From contig NC_068939.1 in the NCBI RefSeq assembly GCF_016801865.2, forward strand, positions 115,842,090 to 115,906,089: 64,000 nucleotides of DNA, read 5' to 3'. The stretch comes from Culex pipiens pallens (lineage: Eukaryota > Arthropoda > Insecta > Diptera > Culicidae). Shown here piece after piece: positions 11,390-20,088 of this stretch. The notes below the pieces were generated by a model. It was not told the DNA's origin and ran no database searches. It was given only the letters and a program-made list of their open reading frames with translations. A program made the translations under genes and the position numbers. Within the stretch, counting starts at the first letter, position 1. Each line of letters starts with the position of its first letter.

Positions 11390-12273
11390 TTATCCGTTGA
11401 AGATGTACTTCATCATCAGCTCACTGAGAGTTTGGAATTGTTCTGCCTTGTTTCGGCAGGCAGGAAAGCGCGTGAGCATCTCTCCAGCAAGGGCGAAAAA
11501 CTCAGGAAGCGTGAAGAGATCATCACCGGTAACATCAGCTTGTCCCGGGGGAGAACCGCCCCCAGAAGCGGCTACTCTAGCGTACGAACCTCCCCAACCG
11601 GGAGGGAACGCTGGGTTGGTCGATGGAGCCGCTCCGCCGCCAGCTGCTGCAGCGGTCGAGCTCGAAGTCTTCGGAGGTTGGCGGGACGCTGGCGCTTTCT
11701 TCTTCTTGTCCTGCTCCTCGATGTACTTTTTCCGCGCGGCACAGCCACGGAAATTCGCCGTGTGGTTTTCACCACAATTGGTGCACTTGACACGCGCTTT
11801 GTGCTGCTGGGCGTTTTCCCCCAGCTGGTCTTTCCGCGGAAGACTGCACCTTTCGGTGAAGTGGGTCTCACCGCACTTTACACACCGGGGTGGGAGATTG
11901 CAGTTTCTTGAGCCGTGTCCGAATTTCTGACAGCGGTGGCATTGGGCTGCGTCGGCCGGATTCTTTGTGTAGAATCGCCACGTCACAAAGAAGCTGTCCA
12001 GTGCTTTGATCCGCCGTAGGTCCAGGATTTTGACGGACCCGCGATCGAAGTACAGGAGGTACAAGGTGTACGTACCTGTCACCGTAGTCGATTTTGAGAG
12101 CACCTTTATCTCTCGAGGCTTAACCTTGACGCCCGTCAGGTGTTCTTCCAGGTCGGAGATCGGGCGGTCCGGATATCCCTGAAGGACGATCTTCACTGGG
12201 ACCTTCTCTGCAGGATCAAATGTGAAGAATTTGAAGCTTCGCAACTTTAACTTCTTCACCACCAAGTCGAAAT
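11390..12273 (-). CDS. Gag-like protein, C-terminal half (family A)
   Basis: This is the second part of the split gag. It holds a segment like the PRE_C2HC domain of Jockey-type ORF1 (around PREIKVLS...LYLLYFDRG), then three zinc knuckles: CHRCQKFGHGSRNC, CVKCGETHFTERC and CTNCGENHTANFRGC. A lysine-rich linker and the conserved C-terminal motif DLFTLPEFFALAGEM...CRNKAEQ follow. Zinc-knuckle Gag proteins bind LINE RNA to form RNPs. The frame continues exactly from the N-terminal half across the inserted element, and neither half has a stop, so the gene was open when it was interrupted. The ATG-less start at 12265 is not a real start. Confidence 0.85.
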
Positions 12274-12286
12274 GTAGCTTTTTGTG

Positions 12287-13857
12287 ATTTTTTTTTGAAA
12301 TTAAATATGTCTTTATTGAACATTCTTATAAAAATTACATTTCTTTTACATGGCCTAATGCTCTTCATCTTTGTTGTATTTTTCGTTTTATTATTAACTG
12401 ATCACATTTATTTATTTGCTTCAAATTGTTTTACATTATTGCATTGAATTGAATACATTTGGGTAAAAAAGAAAAAAAATCACTTTAACAGCTAATCCTA
12501 ACCTAAAATTAAAAAAAATAAATCCATTGAAATATTCAAAATCACTAGAACGAGTAAACTACGAACTTTATTTAAAGATGAATGCTCCAAGAGTTCTTAC
12601 TTGTTCCTGGCGAGTTTTGCACACACGCAGAGTTGTTGTCATCTCGATGAAAATGTTCAGAAGTTCTTGTGGTGAAAACAGGTCACTACTGCCTTCACCC
12701 GTTCATGTTGGTTGGTTTTCCCTCGGTTGCTGACTGAAGCCAGGAGGTGTTGTATTCTCTGCAACTTTTTGCCGCTGATTCAACGGCAATGGCTGCAGAT
12801 TTGGAACCACTCGAGTAGATCCTGCTCCTGGTGACGCCAAAGCAGGAAAATCCACGTCCGTGTATGCTGGTGGTGTTTTGCGACGATTTGGTTGGTGCCT
12901 CGTCGTCGCTTGCTGCCGAATTTTTACAAACTCAGCACGTTTTGGGCAGCTTCGATTCTTGGTAGAATGGTCACCGCCGCAATTGAAGCATTTCGCTTCG
13001 ATGTTCTCGTTGATTGTTTCGCAAGCTTGTGTTTTGTGCTCACCTCCGCAGGTTGCACAACGACTCTTGATGAAACAGTTCCTTCCACCATGTCCAAACT
13101 GCAAGCAGTTCGAACATTGTGTCACGTCACGGTGCACTGGACGATAACGTTCCCAAGTCACGATGATGTTGAAAATTGCCCGAACTGCCTTCAGCTCAGA
13201 CGGCGTTGTTGATCCTTTCTCGAGATGAACCAGGTACAGTTGATCACGATACTTGATGTCCTTGTTGTGTCTCGTCATCTTGAAGACTTCGATCACGTTC
13301 AACTTAAGAGTTTTGAGCTCTTCTTTCAGCACACTCACATCCATGTCGTACAGGCCTCGGAGGACCTGTTTCATGGGGCGTTTACCTGGATCGTCATGGC
13401 TGTAGTATTCAATCTTTGTGTTGTTCAGGAAATCACGAACGTAGTTGTAATCCTTTCTGGTAGGTAGCAGAATTTTGAGTCCATCAGCACACAAGCGAAT
13501 GGAAGCTCGTAAAGCACCAGATTTGATAAATCCGGTCAGCCACTTTCGCACCGAATCCGATGACGATGTTTTCACAAAAATGGGTGGCAACTTTTCCCGT
13601 CGTTCAAATTCTTCCTTCTCGCTCACGTCCACAGGGAGGGTAGCGAACTGGTTTCCAGACAATTTTTGAGCGTCCTTGCTCAAACTGCCTGGCTTTGCAG
13701 GTAGCGCTTCGGCATTCTTTAGCTTCTTCAAATCTGTCCATCCTGCTGGTGAGGACCGCCTCTTTTTCTTGCCCTGAGGCATTTTAGCACTTTTTAAGCA
13801 CTTTTCAGGAGCTAAAATCCAGGAGTACCTCACTGAATGATGGTCCACAAAGGAATC
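12287..13857 (-). mobile_element. Gag-only LINE relative (family B) nested in family A
   Basis: A 1571-bp element is bounded by exact copies of GTAGCTTTTTGTG (12274-12286 and 13858-13870), a 13-bp TSD. On the minus strand it has a 5' leader of 75 nt, a gag ORF, a 3' UTR with a CAATAAAG signal (12312-12317) and a poly(A) tail of about 10 at its end. No endonuclease or RT sequence is present. It differs from family A in protein sequence and in having poly(A) rather than a GAATT-type tail. It could be 5'-truncated by a few bases. Confidence 0.85.
12703..13782 (-). pseudogene. Gag-like protein of family B, with premature stop
   Basis: I chose the ATG at 13782 (MPQGKKKRRSS), since it resembles the basic N-termini of related gag proteins; the 22 residues before it come from a non-canonical frame start in the leader. 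Visible features are a basic N-terminus, a PRE_C2HC-like region (KQVLRGLYD...YLVHLEKGS) and three zinc knuckles: CSNCLQFGHGGRNC, CATCGGEHKTQAC and CFNCGGDHSTKNRSC. The frame stops at a TGA (12703-12705), but after it the same frame runs on to a TAA at 12568-12570 and encodes DLFSPQELLNIFIEM...CKTRQEQ. This is the conserved gag C-terminal motif, so the TGA is a nonsense mutation that removed about 44 residues. Its role would have been RNA binding in a retrotransposon RNP. Confidence 0.8.
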
Positions 13858-13870
13858 GTAGCTTTTTGTG

Positions 13871-14416
13871 GGTAATCACTTGCACAGAAGTTTTGCTAAT
13901 TTTGAGACAATATTGGAGTCCCTCAAGCAACTCGTCAACATCGTCAGCCAACGTATCCAAAACAAAAATTGTAGGTGGTCGTCGTTCCTTCGGAGAGTTA
14001 CCATTTTTCTGCTTTCCTTGCTTGCGCGCAAGGTCATCATCGTCATCGTCGTCGCCAGCACTGCTGCTGTCACTTTCGGTGTTGTTTTCATCTCCACTCA
14101 GCATCTCAAATTCGTTGCTGGTGGGAACGTTGGAAGTGGTTGTCGTCGTAGTGCTGGTGGACTGCTGCTGCTGCTGCTGGCCGGAAGTGCTTCCGGATGC
14201 CCGGGTCGATTGTCTCGTCCGTACCGGGGACTCACGTGGACGGTATGACACGTGTAAAAATGAAGGATCGGTGACGTCACCGGGCACGCTCCCGTGCGCG
14301 ATGGCGGTCGATGCGGCATTGGTGTGTTTACCTTTCTGCACTCTGCCGGTAGATGAACTTCGCGGGTTTTTCGAGGCCGCACTCGAATTGCCTCGGCCAC
14401 GGCTGGCCCTTGGCAT
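13871..14416 (-). CDS. Gag-like protein, N-terminal half (family A)
   Basis: It starts at ATG 14416 (MPRASRGRGNSSAASKNPRS), closely matching the start of the intact family gag at 20216. The 182 residues hold a basic RG-rich start, a poly-Q/Thr stretch, an acidic run (SSAGDDDDDDD) and the conserved block FVLDTLADDVDELLEGL. The coding sequence is broken after ITHKK by the family B insertion; the C-terminal half resumes in frame at 12273. The extra residues running into the insert (to 13805) are not native. Confidence 0.85.
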
Positions 14417-14907
14417 GCTGGAGGAGCAAACTCGCGGGTAATCACGGTAAATTACGGCGAAAAAATCGAAAAGTCTGAAGAGCTCCGAACACTTGACTGT
14501 TGCTGGCTGGTGTTGCCAGTCCCGATGAAATTATTCTAACATCATCAAATAGATAACAGAGTAAAGAAATACGAGAACATTTAATCAGATCTGTGGTTGA
14601 CTATGAATAATTCAATAGACCCAAGTACATGACAACATCAAGCACCATAAAATTAGATCACAATTGCGCAAGTACCACGATTTTTTTTTTTTTTTTAATT
14701 TATATTTATTCAAATTTTTTTTCCATGTACATTCATTCAGTTAAAATATTATTGAGTGTCCAATCACAAACGATGACTTTTCACCTCAATTTTAAATACT
14801 AGCAACTTTCATTTATTCATGAAATATTGTAGCTTTCGCTATTCAGTGATTTCAAATGTAGGAGGTCCTACATGTACAAAAGGGAAAAGGGATACCTTAA
14901 AACTAAC

Positions 14908-17568
14908 TTATAAACTATATAAAGAGCGGATCAATGCAGCTGAAGACTGCAATGATTTTTGTCGAAATGCATCAATTATCTTATTGGACATAACATCCAA
15001 AGTGTCAACTTCGGCTAATTGATGAAGTTCACTGGTGCTGAACCAGGGAGGAAGTTTCAGAATCATTTTCAGAATTTTGTTCTGAATCCTCTGAAGTTTT
15101 TTCTTCCTGGTTAAGCAACAGCTTGTCCAGATCGGCACAGCATAAAGCATGGCAGGTCTGAAAATTTGTTTATAAATTAACAGTTTATTCTTGAGACAAA
15201 GTCTAGAATTCCTGTTTATAAGTGGATACAAACATTTAATATATTTGTTACATTTAACCTGGATACTTTCAATGTGATCCTTGTAAGTAAGGTTTTTGTC
15301 AAAACCAAGTCCAAGATATTTCACTTGATCCTCCCACTTTAAATTTACCTCATTCATCTTTATAATGTGATGACTTTTTGGTTTAAGAAAATCAGCCCTT
15401 GGTTTGTGAGGGAAAATAATAAGTTGAGTTTTTGCAGCATTTGGAGTAATTTTCCATTCTTTCAAATAAGAATTGAAAATATCCAAGCTTTTTTGTAATC
15501 TTCTTGTGATGACACGAAGGCTTCTGCCTTTGGCGGAGATGCTTGTGTCATCAGCAAAAAGTGATTTCTGACATCCTGGGGGCAAATCAGGCAAGTCAGA
15601 AGTAAAAATATTGTATAAAATTGGACCCAAAATGCTTCCTTGAGGGACGCCAGCACGTACAGGTAGTTGATCAGATTTGCTATTCTGATAACATACCTGC
15701 AGAGTACGATCCGTCAAATAATTTTGAATAATTTTCACGATATAAATCGGAAAATTAAACCTTTTCAATTTCGCAATCAAACCTTTATGCCAAACACTGT
15801 CAAATGCTTTTTCTATGTCTAGAAGAGCAGCGCCAGTAGAATAGCCCTCAGATTTGTTGCTTCGAATTAAATTTGAAACTCTCAACAACTGATGAGTAGT
15901 TGAATGCCCAAGGCGAAATCCAAACTGCTCATCAGCGAAAATTGAATTTTCATTAATGTGCGTCATCATTCTATTAAGAATTATTCTTTCGAATAATTTA
16001 CTAATAGATGAAAGCAAACTAATGGGCCGATAGCTTGAGGCTTCAGCAGGATTTTTATCCGGTTTCAAAATCGGAATTACTTTGGCATTTTTCCAACTAC
16101 TGGGAAAATATGCCAAATCAAAACATTTGTTGAAAATTTTGACCAAGCAACTTAAAGTTGCTTCTGGTAATTTTTTAATTAAAATGTAAAAAATGCCATC
16201 CTCACCAGGGGCTTTCATATTTTTAAATTTTTTGATAATAGATTTTATTTCATTCAGATCCGTATTAAAAACTTCATCTGATGAAAATTCTTGTTCAACA
16301 ATATTCTGAAATTCTATTGAAATTTGATTTTCAATAGGACTCAAAACATTCAAGTTGAAATTATGAGCACTCTCAAACTGCTGAGCAAGTTTTTGAGCTT
16401 TTTCCCCATTAGTTAATAGAATATTATCACCATCTTTTAAAGAAGGGATGGGTTTTTGAGGTTTCTTAAGAACCTTTGAAAGTTTCCAAAAAGGTTTGGA
16501 ATAAGGTTTAATTTGTTCGACATCTCTTGCGAACTTTTCATTTCGCAGGAGAGTGAATCTGTGGTCAATAACCTTTTGCAAATCTTTTTGAATTCGCTTC
16601 AGTGCAGGATCACGAGAACGTTGATACTGTCTTCGGCGAACATTTTTCAGACGAATCAGAAGCTGAAGATCGTCATCAATAATGGGAGAATCAAATTTGA
16701 CTTGGACTTTAGGAATAGCAATATTCCTAGCATCCAAAATTGCATTAGTTAAAGATTCCAAGGCTGAATCAATATCAGCTTTGGTTTCTAAAACAAAATC
16801 ATGATTTAAATTATTCTCAATATGATGCTGATACCTGTCCCAATTAGCTTTGTGGTAATTAAACACAGAACTATTGGGTCTGGTAACTGCTTCATGAGAA
16901 AGTGAAAAAGTTACTGGAAGATGATCAGAATCAAAATCAGCATGAGTCACTAAAGGACCACAATACTGACTTTGATTTGTCAACACCAAATCAATTGTTG
17001 ATGGATTTCTAACAGAAGAAAAGCAAGTTGGCCCATTCGGGTATAAAACCGAATAAAGACCAGAAGTGCAATCTCTGAATAGAATTTTACCATTGGAATT
17101 TACTTTTGAATTATTCCAAGATTGGTGTTTGGCATTAAAATCACCGATGATCAAAAATCGAGATCTATGCCGAGTAAGTTTATTCAAATCCCCTTTGAAA
17201 TAATTTTTATTTTCCCCAGTGCATTGGAATGGCAAATATGCAGCTGCAATCATAATTTTCCCAAAAGAAGTTTCAAGTTCAATGCCCAAACTTTCAATAA
17301 CTTTTAACTTAAAGTCACGTAACGTGCTATAAGTCATACTACGGTGGATAACTATTGCAACTCCACCGCCATTTCGATTCATTCGGTTATTAGTTATAAC
17401 TTTATAATCTGGATCACTTTTCAAATAAGTGCCAGTTTTTAAAAATGTTTCGGTTATAACAGCAACATGCACGTTATGAACTCGTAAAAAGTTGAAAAAT
17501 TCATTTTCTTTCGCTTTTAAAGAGCGAGCATTAAAATTCATAATATTGATGGAATTACTTAGATCCAT
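14908..17568 (-). CDS. LINE ORF2: APE-type endonuclease and reverse transcriptase
   Basis: 886 aa. It nicks target DNA and copies its own RNA there (target-primed reverse transcription). The N-terminal APE-like endonuclease (about 1-230) shows NFNARSLKAK at 11-20, E40 in AVITET, GDFNAKHQSW at 142-151 and the catalytic SDH at 214-216. The reverse transcriptase (about 450-720) shows APGEDGI at 453-459, SYRPISLLS at 512-520, the LLDIEKAFDSV block with the first catalytic Asp at 582-592, GVPQGSILGP at 640-649 and the FADD box at 671-674. A C-terminal region with paired Cys (CCLTRKKK) follows. No RNase H domain is seen, as is usual for Jockey. The ATG at 17566-17568 lies inside the end of ORF1, so translation probably depends on reinitiation or ribosome shunting. 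All key residues are present and there is no stop or frameshift. Confidence 0.95.
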   Translation of the reverse strand: MDLSNSINIMNFNARSLKAKENEFFNFLRVHNVHVAVITETFLKTGTYLKSDPDYKVITNNRMNRNGGGVAIVIHRSMTYSTLRDFKLKVIESLGIELETSFGKIMIAAAYLPFQCTGENKNYFKGDLNKLTRHRSRFLIIGDFNAKHQSWNNSKVNSNGKILFRDCTSGLYSVLYPNGPTCFSSVRNPSTIDLVLTNQSQYCGPLVTHADFDSDHLPVTFSLSHEAVTRPNSSVFNYHKANWDRYQHHIENNLNHDFVLETKADIDSALESLTNAILDARNIAIPKVQVKFDSPIIDDDLQLLIRLKNVRRRQYQRSRDPALKRIQKDLQKVIDHRFTLLRNEKFARDVEQIKPYSKPFWKLSKVLKKPQKPIPSLKDGDNILLTNGEKAQKLAQQFESAHNFNLNVLSPIENQISIEFQNIVEQEFSSDEVFNTDLNEIKSIIKKFKNMKAPGEDGIFYILIKKLPEATLSCLVKIFNKCFDLAYFPSSWKNAKVIPILKPDKNPAEASSYRPISLLSSISKLFERIILNRMMTHINENSIFADEQFGFRLGHSTTHQLLRVSNLIRSNKSEGYSTGAALLDIEKAFDSVWHKGLIAKLKRFNFPIYIVKIIQNYLTDRTLQVCYQNSKSDQLPVRAGVPQGSILGPILYNIFTSDLPDLPPGCQKSLFADDTSISAKGRSLRVITRRLQKSLDIFNSYLKEWKITPNAAKTQLIIFPHKPRADFLKPKSHHIIKMNEVNLKWEDQVKYLGLGFDKNLTYKDHIESIQVKCNKYIKCLYPLINRNSRLCLKNKLLIYKQIFRPAMLYAVPIWTSCCLTRKKKLQRIQNKILKMILKLPPWFSTSELHQLAEVDTLDVMSNKIIDAFRQKSLQSSAALIRSLYSL

Positions 17569-18952
17569 GATTAAACTTCAGGGTAAGAACAACATCATTC
17601 GCAAATTTTAATCCAATCTGGATTGCTTCCATCATGGATGTAGCATTACTCATTGTTTGAATCAAACCAAACAGTGAGTTTTGCAAAAAAGTCATTTTTT
17701 CAAACGTAACATCGCCGAGATCAGAAGATCCCAAAGCGTTGCCAGCAGAAAAATTTTCAAATGAGATTTGAGGTACCTGCCCAATTTCAGAAAGATTGGT
17801 AGAGGATTTAAAATTCGTGGATGAACCCGAAACGACGTTAGCATAAGAAATGCCATTGTTGTTACCTAACTTTTCCACGGTAGGGGTATTTCTAGAATTG
17901 TTCGAGTGAGACAGCACGAACGTTTGATTTAAAGATGCAGGTACAACCTGACTTTGAGAAAATTTCGGTTTGGATTTCGGCTGATGCTTAGCACGAGAAT
18001 CCAAAACCTTTTTTCTGATGGGGCAATCCCAGAAATTTGATTTGTGATTTCCACCACAATTTGCACATTTAAATTGGGTGACTTCTTTCACGGGACAATT
18101 GTCCTTGTCGTGAGAAGAATCCCCGCAAACCATGCATTTTGGAACCATGGCGCAATGATCAGTACCGTGACCGAATGCCTGGCAACGCCGGCACTGGGTC
18201 AGATTCTGGCCATTACCGCCATGTTTCTTAAAATGCTCCCACTTTACCCGTACATGGAACAAAAACTGAACTTTGTCCAAAAGTTTCAAATTGTTGATTT
18301 CATTTCTGTTGAAATGAATCAGATAAAATTGTGAAGTCAAACCAAAGCGAGAAATATTCCCGTTTGATTTTTTCTTCATTGGTATTACTTGGGATGGGGC
18401 AAAGCCAAGCAACACCTTAAGTTCGTTTTTGATCTCATCCACCGACAAGTCGTTGGAGAGACCTTTCAAGACCGCCTTGAATGGCCGAGCATTCTTGGTC
18501 TCATACGTGTAGAAATTGTGTTTGTGGTTTTTCAAATAACCAACAAAAGTTTGGTGATCTTGTAAAGATTCCGTCAACAAGCGACATTCTCCTCTTCGAC
18601 CAAGCTGGAACGAAACCTTCAAATTGCAAGTTTCCTTGCAATTCTTCAGTTGCGTTCGAAAGCTGGCCAAATCGGAGACGGAAGTCACAACAATTGGCGG
18701 AGCCTTTACTCGTTTCTCGACGGCAGAAGGCTCAGTACGAGGAGAAGGTTCCTTGTCATCAGTTTCGGATAAAACACCGAAACTGTTTGTCAATGGAATT
18801 GGAGGATTGACCTCACATTCAGAATCAGAATCAGACCTCAGAAGAGGCTGTTTTCTTTTTCTGTTTCCGTTAGCCGGTTTAGCGTTCAAACGCTTCACCG
18901 ACGTAACGACCAAATCTTCAGAAGATTTGCGTTTACCTTTGTTTTGACGCAT
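17555..18952 (-). CDS. LINE ORF1: Gag-like zinc-knuckle protein
   Basis: 465 aa. It is the nucleic-acid-binding partner of ORF2, expected to coat the element RNA. The N-terminus (1-80) is basic with nuclear-signal-like runs (KGKRKS, RKRKQP) followed by an acidic Ser/Asp patch. Residues 155-240 form a PRE_C2HC-like domain (KAVLKGLSND...FYLIHFNR). Three zinc knuckles follow: C254-C267 (CRRCQAFGHGTDHC), C273-C286 (CMVCGDSSHDKDNC) and C296-C310 (CANCGGNHKSNFWDC). The C-terminal 60 residues are helix-forming and hydrophobic, in the place of the C-terminal motif of the gag-only families. It overlaps ORF2 by 14 nt and is fully open. Confidence 0.93.
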   Translation of the reverse strand: MRQNKGKRKSSEDLVVTSVKRLNAKPANGNRKRKQPLLRSDSDSECEVNPPIPLTNSFGVLSETDDKEPSPRTEPSAVEKRVKAPPIVVTSVSDLASFRTQLKNCKETCNLKVSFQLGRRGECRLLTESLQDHQTFVGYLKNHKHNFYTYETKNARPFKAVLKGLSNDLSVDEIKNELKVLLGFAPSQVIPMKKKSNGNISRFGLTSQFYLIHFNRNEINNLKLLDKVQFLFHVRVKWEHFKKHGGNGQNLTQCRRCQAFGHGTDHCAMVPKCMVCGDSSHDKDNCPVKEVTQFKCANCGGNHKSNFWDCPIRKKVLDSRAKHQPKSKPKFSQSQVVPASLNQTFVLSHSNNSRNTPTVEKLGNNNGISYANVVSGSSTNFKSSTNLSEIGQVPQISFENFSAGNALGSSDLGDVTFEKMTFLQNSLFGLIQTMSNATSMMEAIQIGLKFANDVVLTLKFNHGSK

Positions 18953-19020
18953 TTTGCAAGCAAAGTTCTCTTAAAAAGATGGCTTCGTTTGTAAAATACA
19001 ACAAAATTTCAGGTGGGGTT

Positions 19021-19079
19021 AGTCTTGAAAAGACTGTTTAGAATTTTGGAAAATAACTCAGGTAGTCTTTAAAAAGACT
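19021..19079 (-). repeat. Two related hairpin motifs in the LINE 5' UTR
   Basis: AGTCTTGAAAAGACT (19021-19035) and AGTCTTTAAAAAGACT (19064-19079) are short palindromes about 43 bp apart, both with AGTCTT arms. They lie between the promoter and ORF1. They could be RNA stem-loops in the leader or paired protein sites. Confidence 0.5.
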
Positions 19080-19137
19080 GTGAATTTTGTTTTGAAATAA
19101 CTCTGAGCTTAGGTAGTAAAAAATACCGCAGCTCTAG

Positions 19138-19170
19138 TGTCCGTTCACCACGAAGGTTCGCAAGACACTG
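19138..19170 (-). promoter_or_regulatory. Predicted internal core promoter of the LINE (Inr plus DPE)
   Basis: The element begins with CAGTG, matching the arthropod initiator. Counting the A as +1, bases +28 to +32 read GGACA (19138-19142), which fits the downstream promoter element consensus RGWYV at exactly the required spacing. Jockey-clade LINEs are known to use such internal TATA-less promoters so that new copies carry their own start site. The spacing match is direct; promoter activity is inferred. Confidence 0.6.
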
Positions 19171-19183
19171 AAGTACCACGATT

Positions 19184-20088
19184 AAAATTTCGGTTATTGT
19201 CGCTCCATAAAGGCACTTGGTTAATTGATTTTTGTCAACAGTTTGTGCCAGTTGAAACTGGTTCACAAAGCGCCCCGTCTATGCTGGCAGCTTCAAATTT
19301 AAATTGAATTTAACATCGCGTTTATAAAACCTCCCTCATCTGGGCGTGCCACTCAAGCCGTTCCTGATTCAATCCTCTAAAGGTGTGATTTCGGGGTGGT
19401 CTATTGGAATGCCTGCAACAAACGTCAACTGATTCCAGAGCTTTTTTCCGCGCGAAAGGCAACATTTTTCCAAGCCACTCAACACATGACCGCCAATCAG
19501 GCTAGCGTGGGCAGTGACAAGCTACAAATATTTAATACTAAAAGCTTAGGCAAAGCTACGGAGGCAGGGGGAACGATGTTTGAGGTATAATTTTGTAGTT
19601 TGCATTCCAAATTTTGTTCGGCTGTTTCCTGGAATTTTCACCTCACCATCGGCGCAAGGGGGTGGGGGCAAAAGTGTTGGAAGTGGCAAGTCGGCAAAGT
19701 TGAAAATTTTCCACCCACCCTGTGGGAAGGCTCGCGCGGCGGCAACGAAAATTAAGTTTGAAAGGGTGTTAAATCACGCGAATTTAATTGACGTTTTTGT
19801 GTTAAACTCCACCATCGATTAAATTATGTGCGGCGCCTGCCCGTTTTGACGGGCGTCGGCAGAATGCTTTTTGGACGCGACAGGTTTTAGTTGAAATTAT
19901 GTGTGAAACTGGCGATAAGGCTGTTTACTCAGGAAAGTGGTGTAGTGTATGAAACCACAGTTAGCCACAGTTGATAATCGAGGGTGGAGCTTGTTTGAAA
20001 AAAAATCCATCCATTGAGAAATTTAATGCATTAAAGTTGATCAATGCACCGAAATTTGATTTTTTTTAAATCGTTAATTTGAATCATG
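19184..20088. other. Unique non-coding DNA, no gene seen
   Basis: Mixed-composition DNA between two recent retroelement insertions. No gene, palindrome or tandem array was recognised. Confidence 0.45.

Larger units (their letters stand above)
11118..14530 (-). mobile_element. Gag-only LINE relative (family A), split by another element
   Basis: On the minus strand: a 5' UTR, the N-terminal half of a gag ORF (to 13871), an inserted element (12287-13857) with its 13-bp duplication, the C-terminal half of gag, a 3' UTR containing AAGGAACTCCAAAACTCT, then a tail AAATAAATTGAATTGAA near 11118. The 3' UTR and tail match the complete gag-only elements at 20103-21860 and 46388-48125, and no ORF2 is present. 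The 5' boundary is uncertain because no clear TSD was found. Confidence 0.8.
14670..19183 (-). mobile_element. Full-length Jockey-clade LINE with perfect target-site duplication
   Basis: The element (14682-19170, about 4.49 kb) is flanked by exact copies of AAGTACCACGATT (14670-14682 and 19171-19183; the last T may belong to the tail). On the minus strand it starts CAGTGTCTTGCG, has a 218-bp 5' UTR, ORF1 (18952-17555), ORF2 (17568-14908, overlapping ORF1 by 14 nt), a 3' UTR, an AATAAA-type signal (14705-14710) and a poly(A) tail. Both ORFs are open and the TSD is intact, so it is recent and possibly still active. The architecture (zinc-knuckle Gag, then APE endonuclease plus RT with no RNase H seen) is that of the Jockey clade; I do not assign a family name. 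Confidence 0.95.

Noticed and set aside
11572..14445. Plus-strand and alternate-frame ORFs across the gag genes
   Set aside because: They are shadows of the minus-strand gag coding sequences, which carry the zinc-knuckle motifs.
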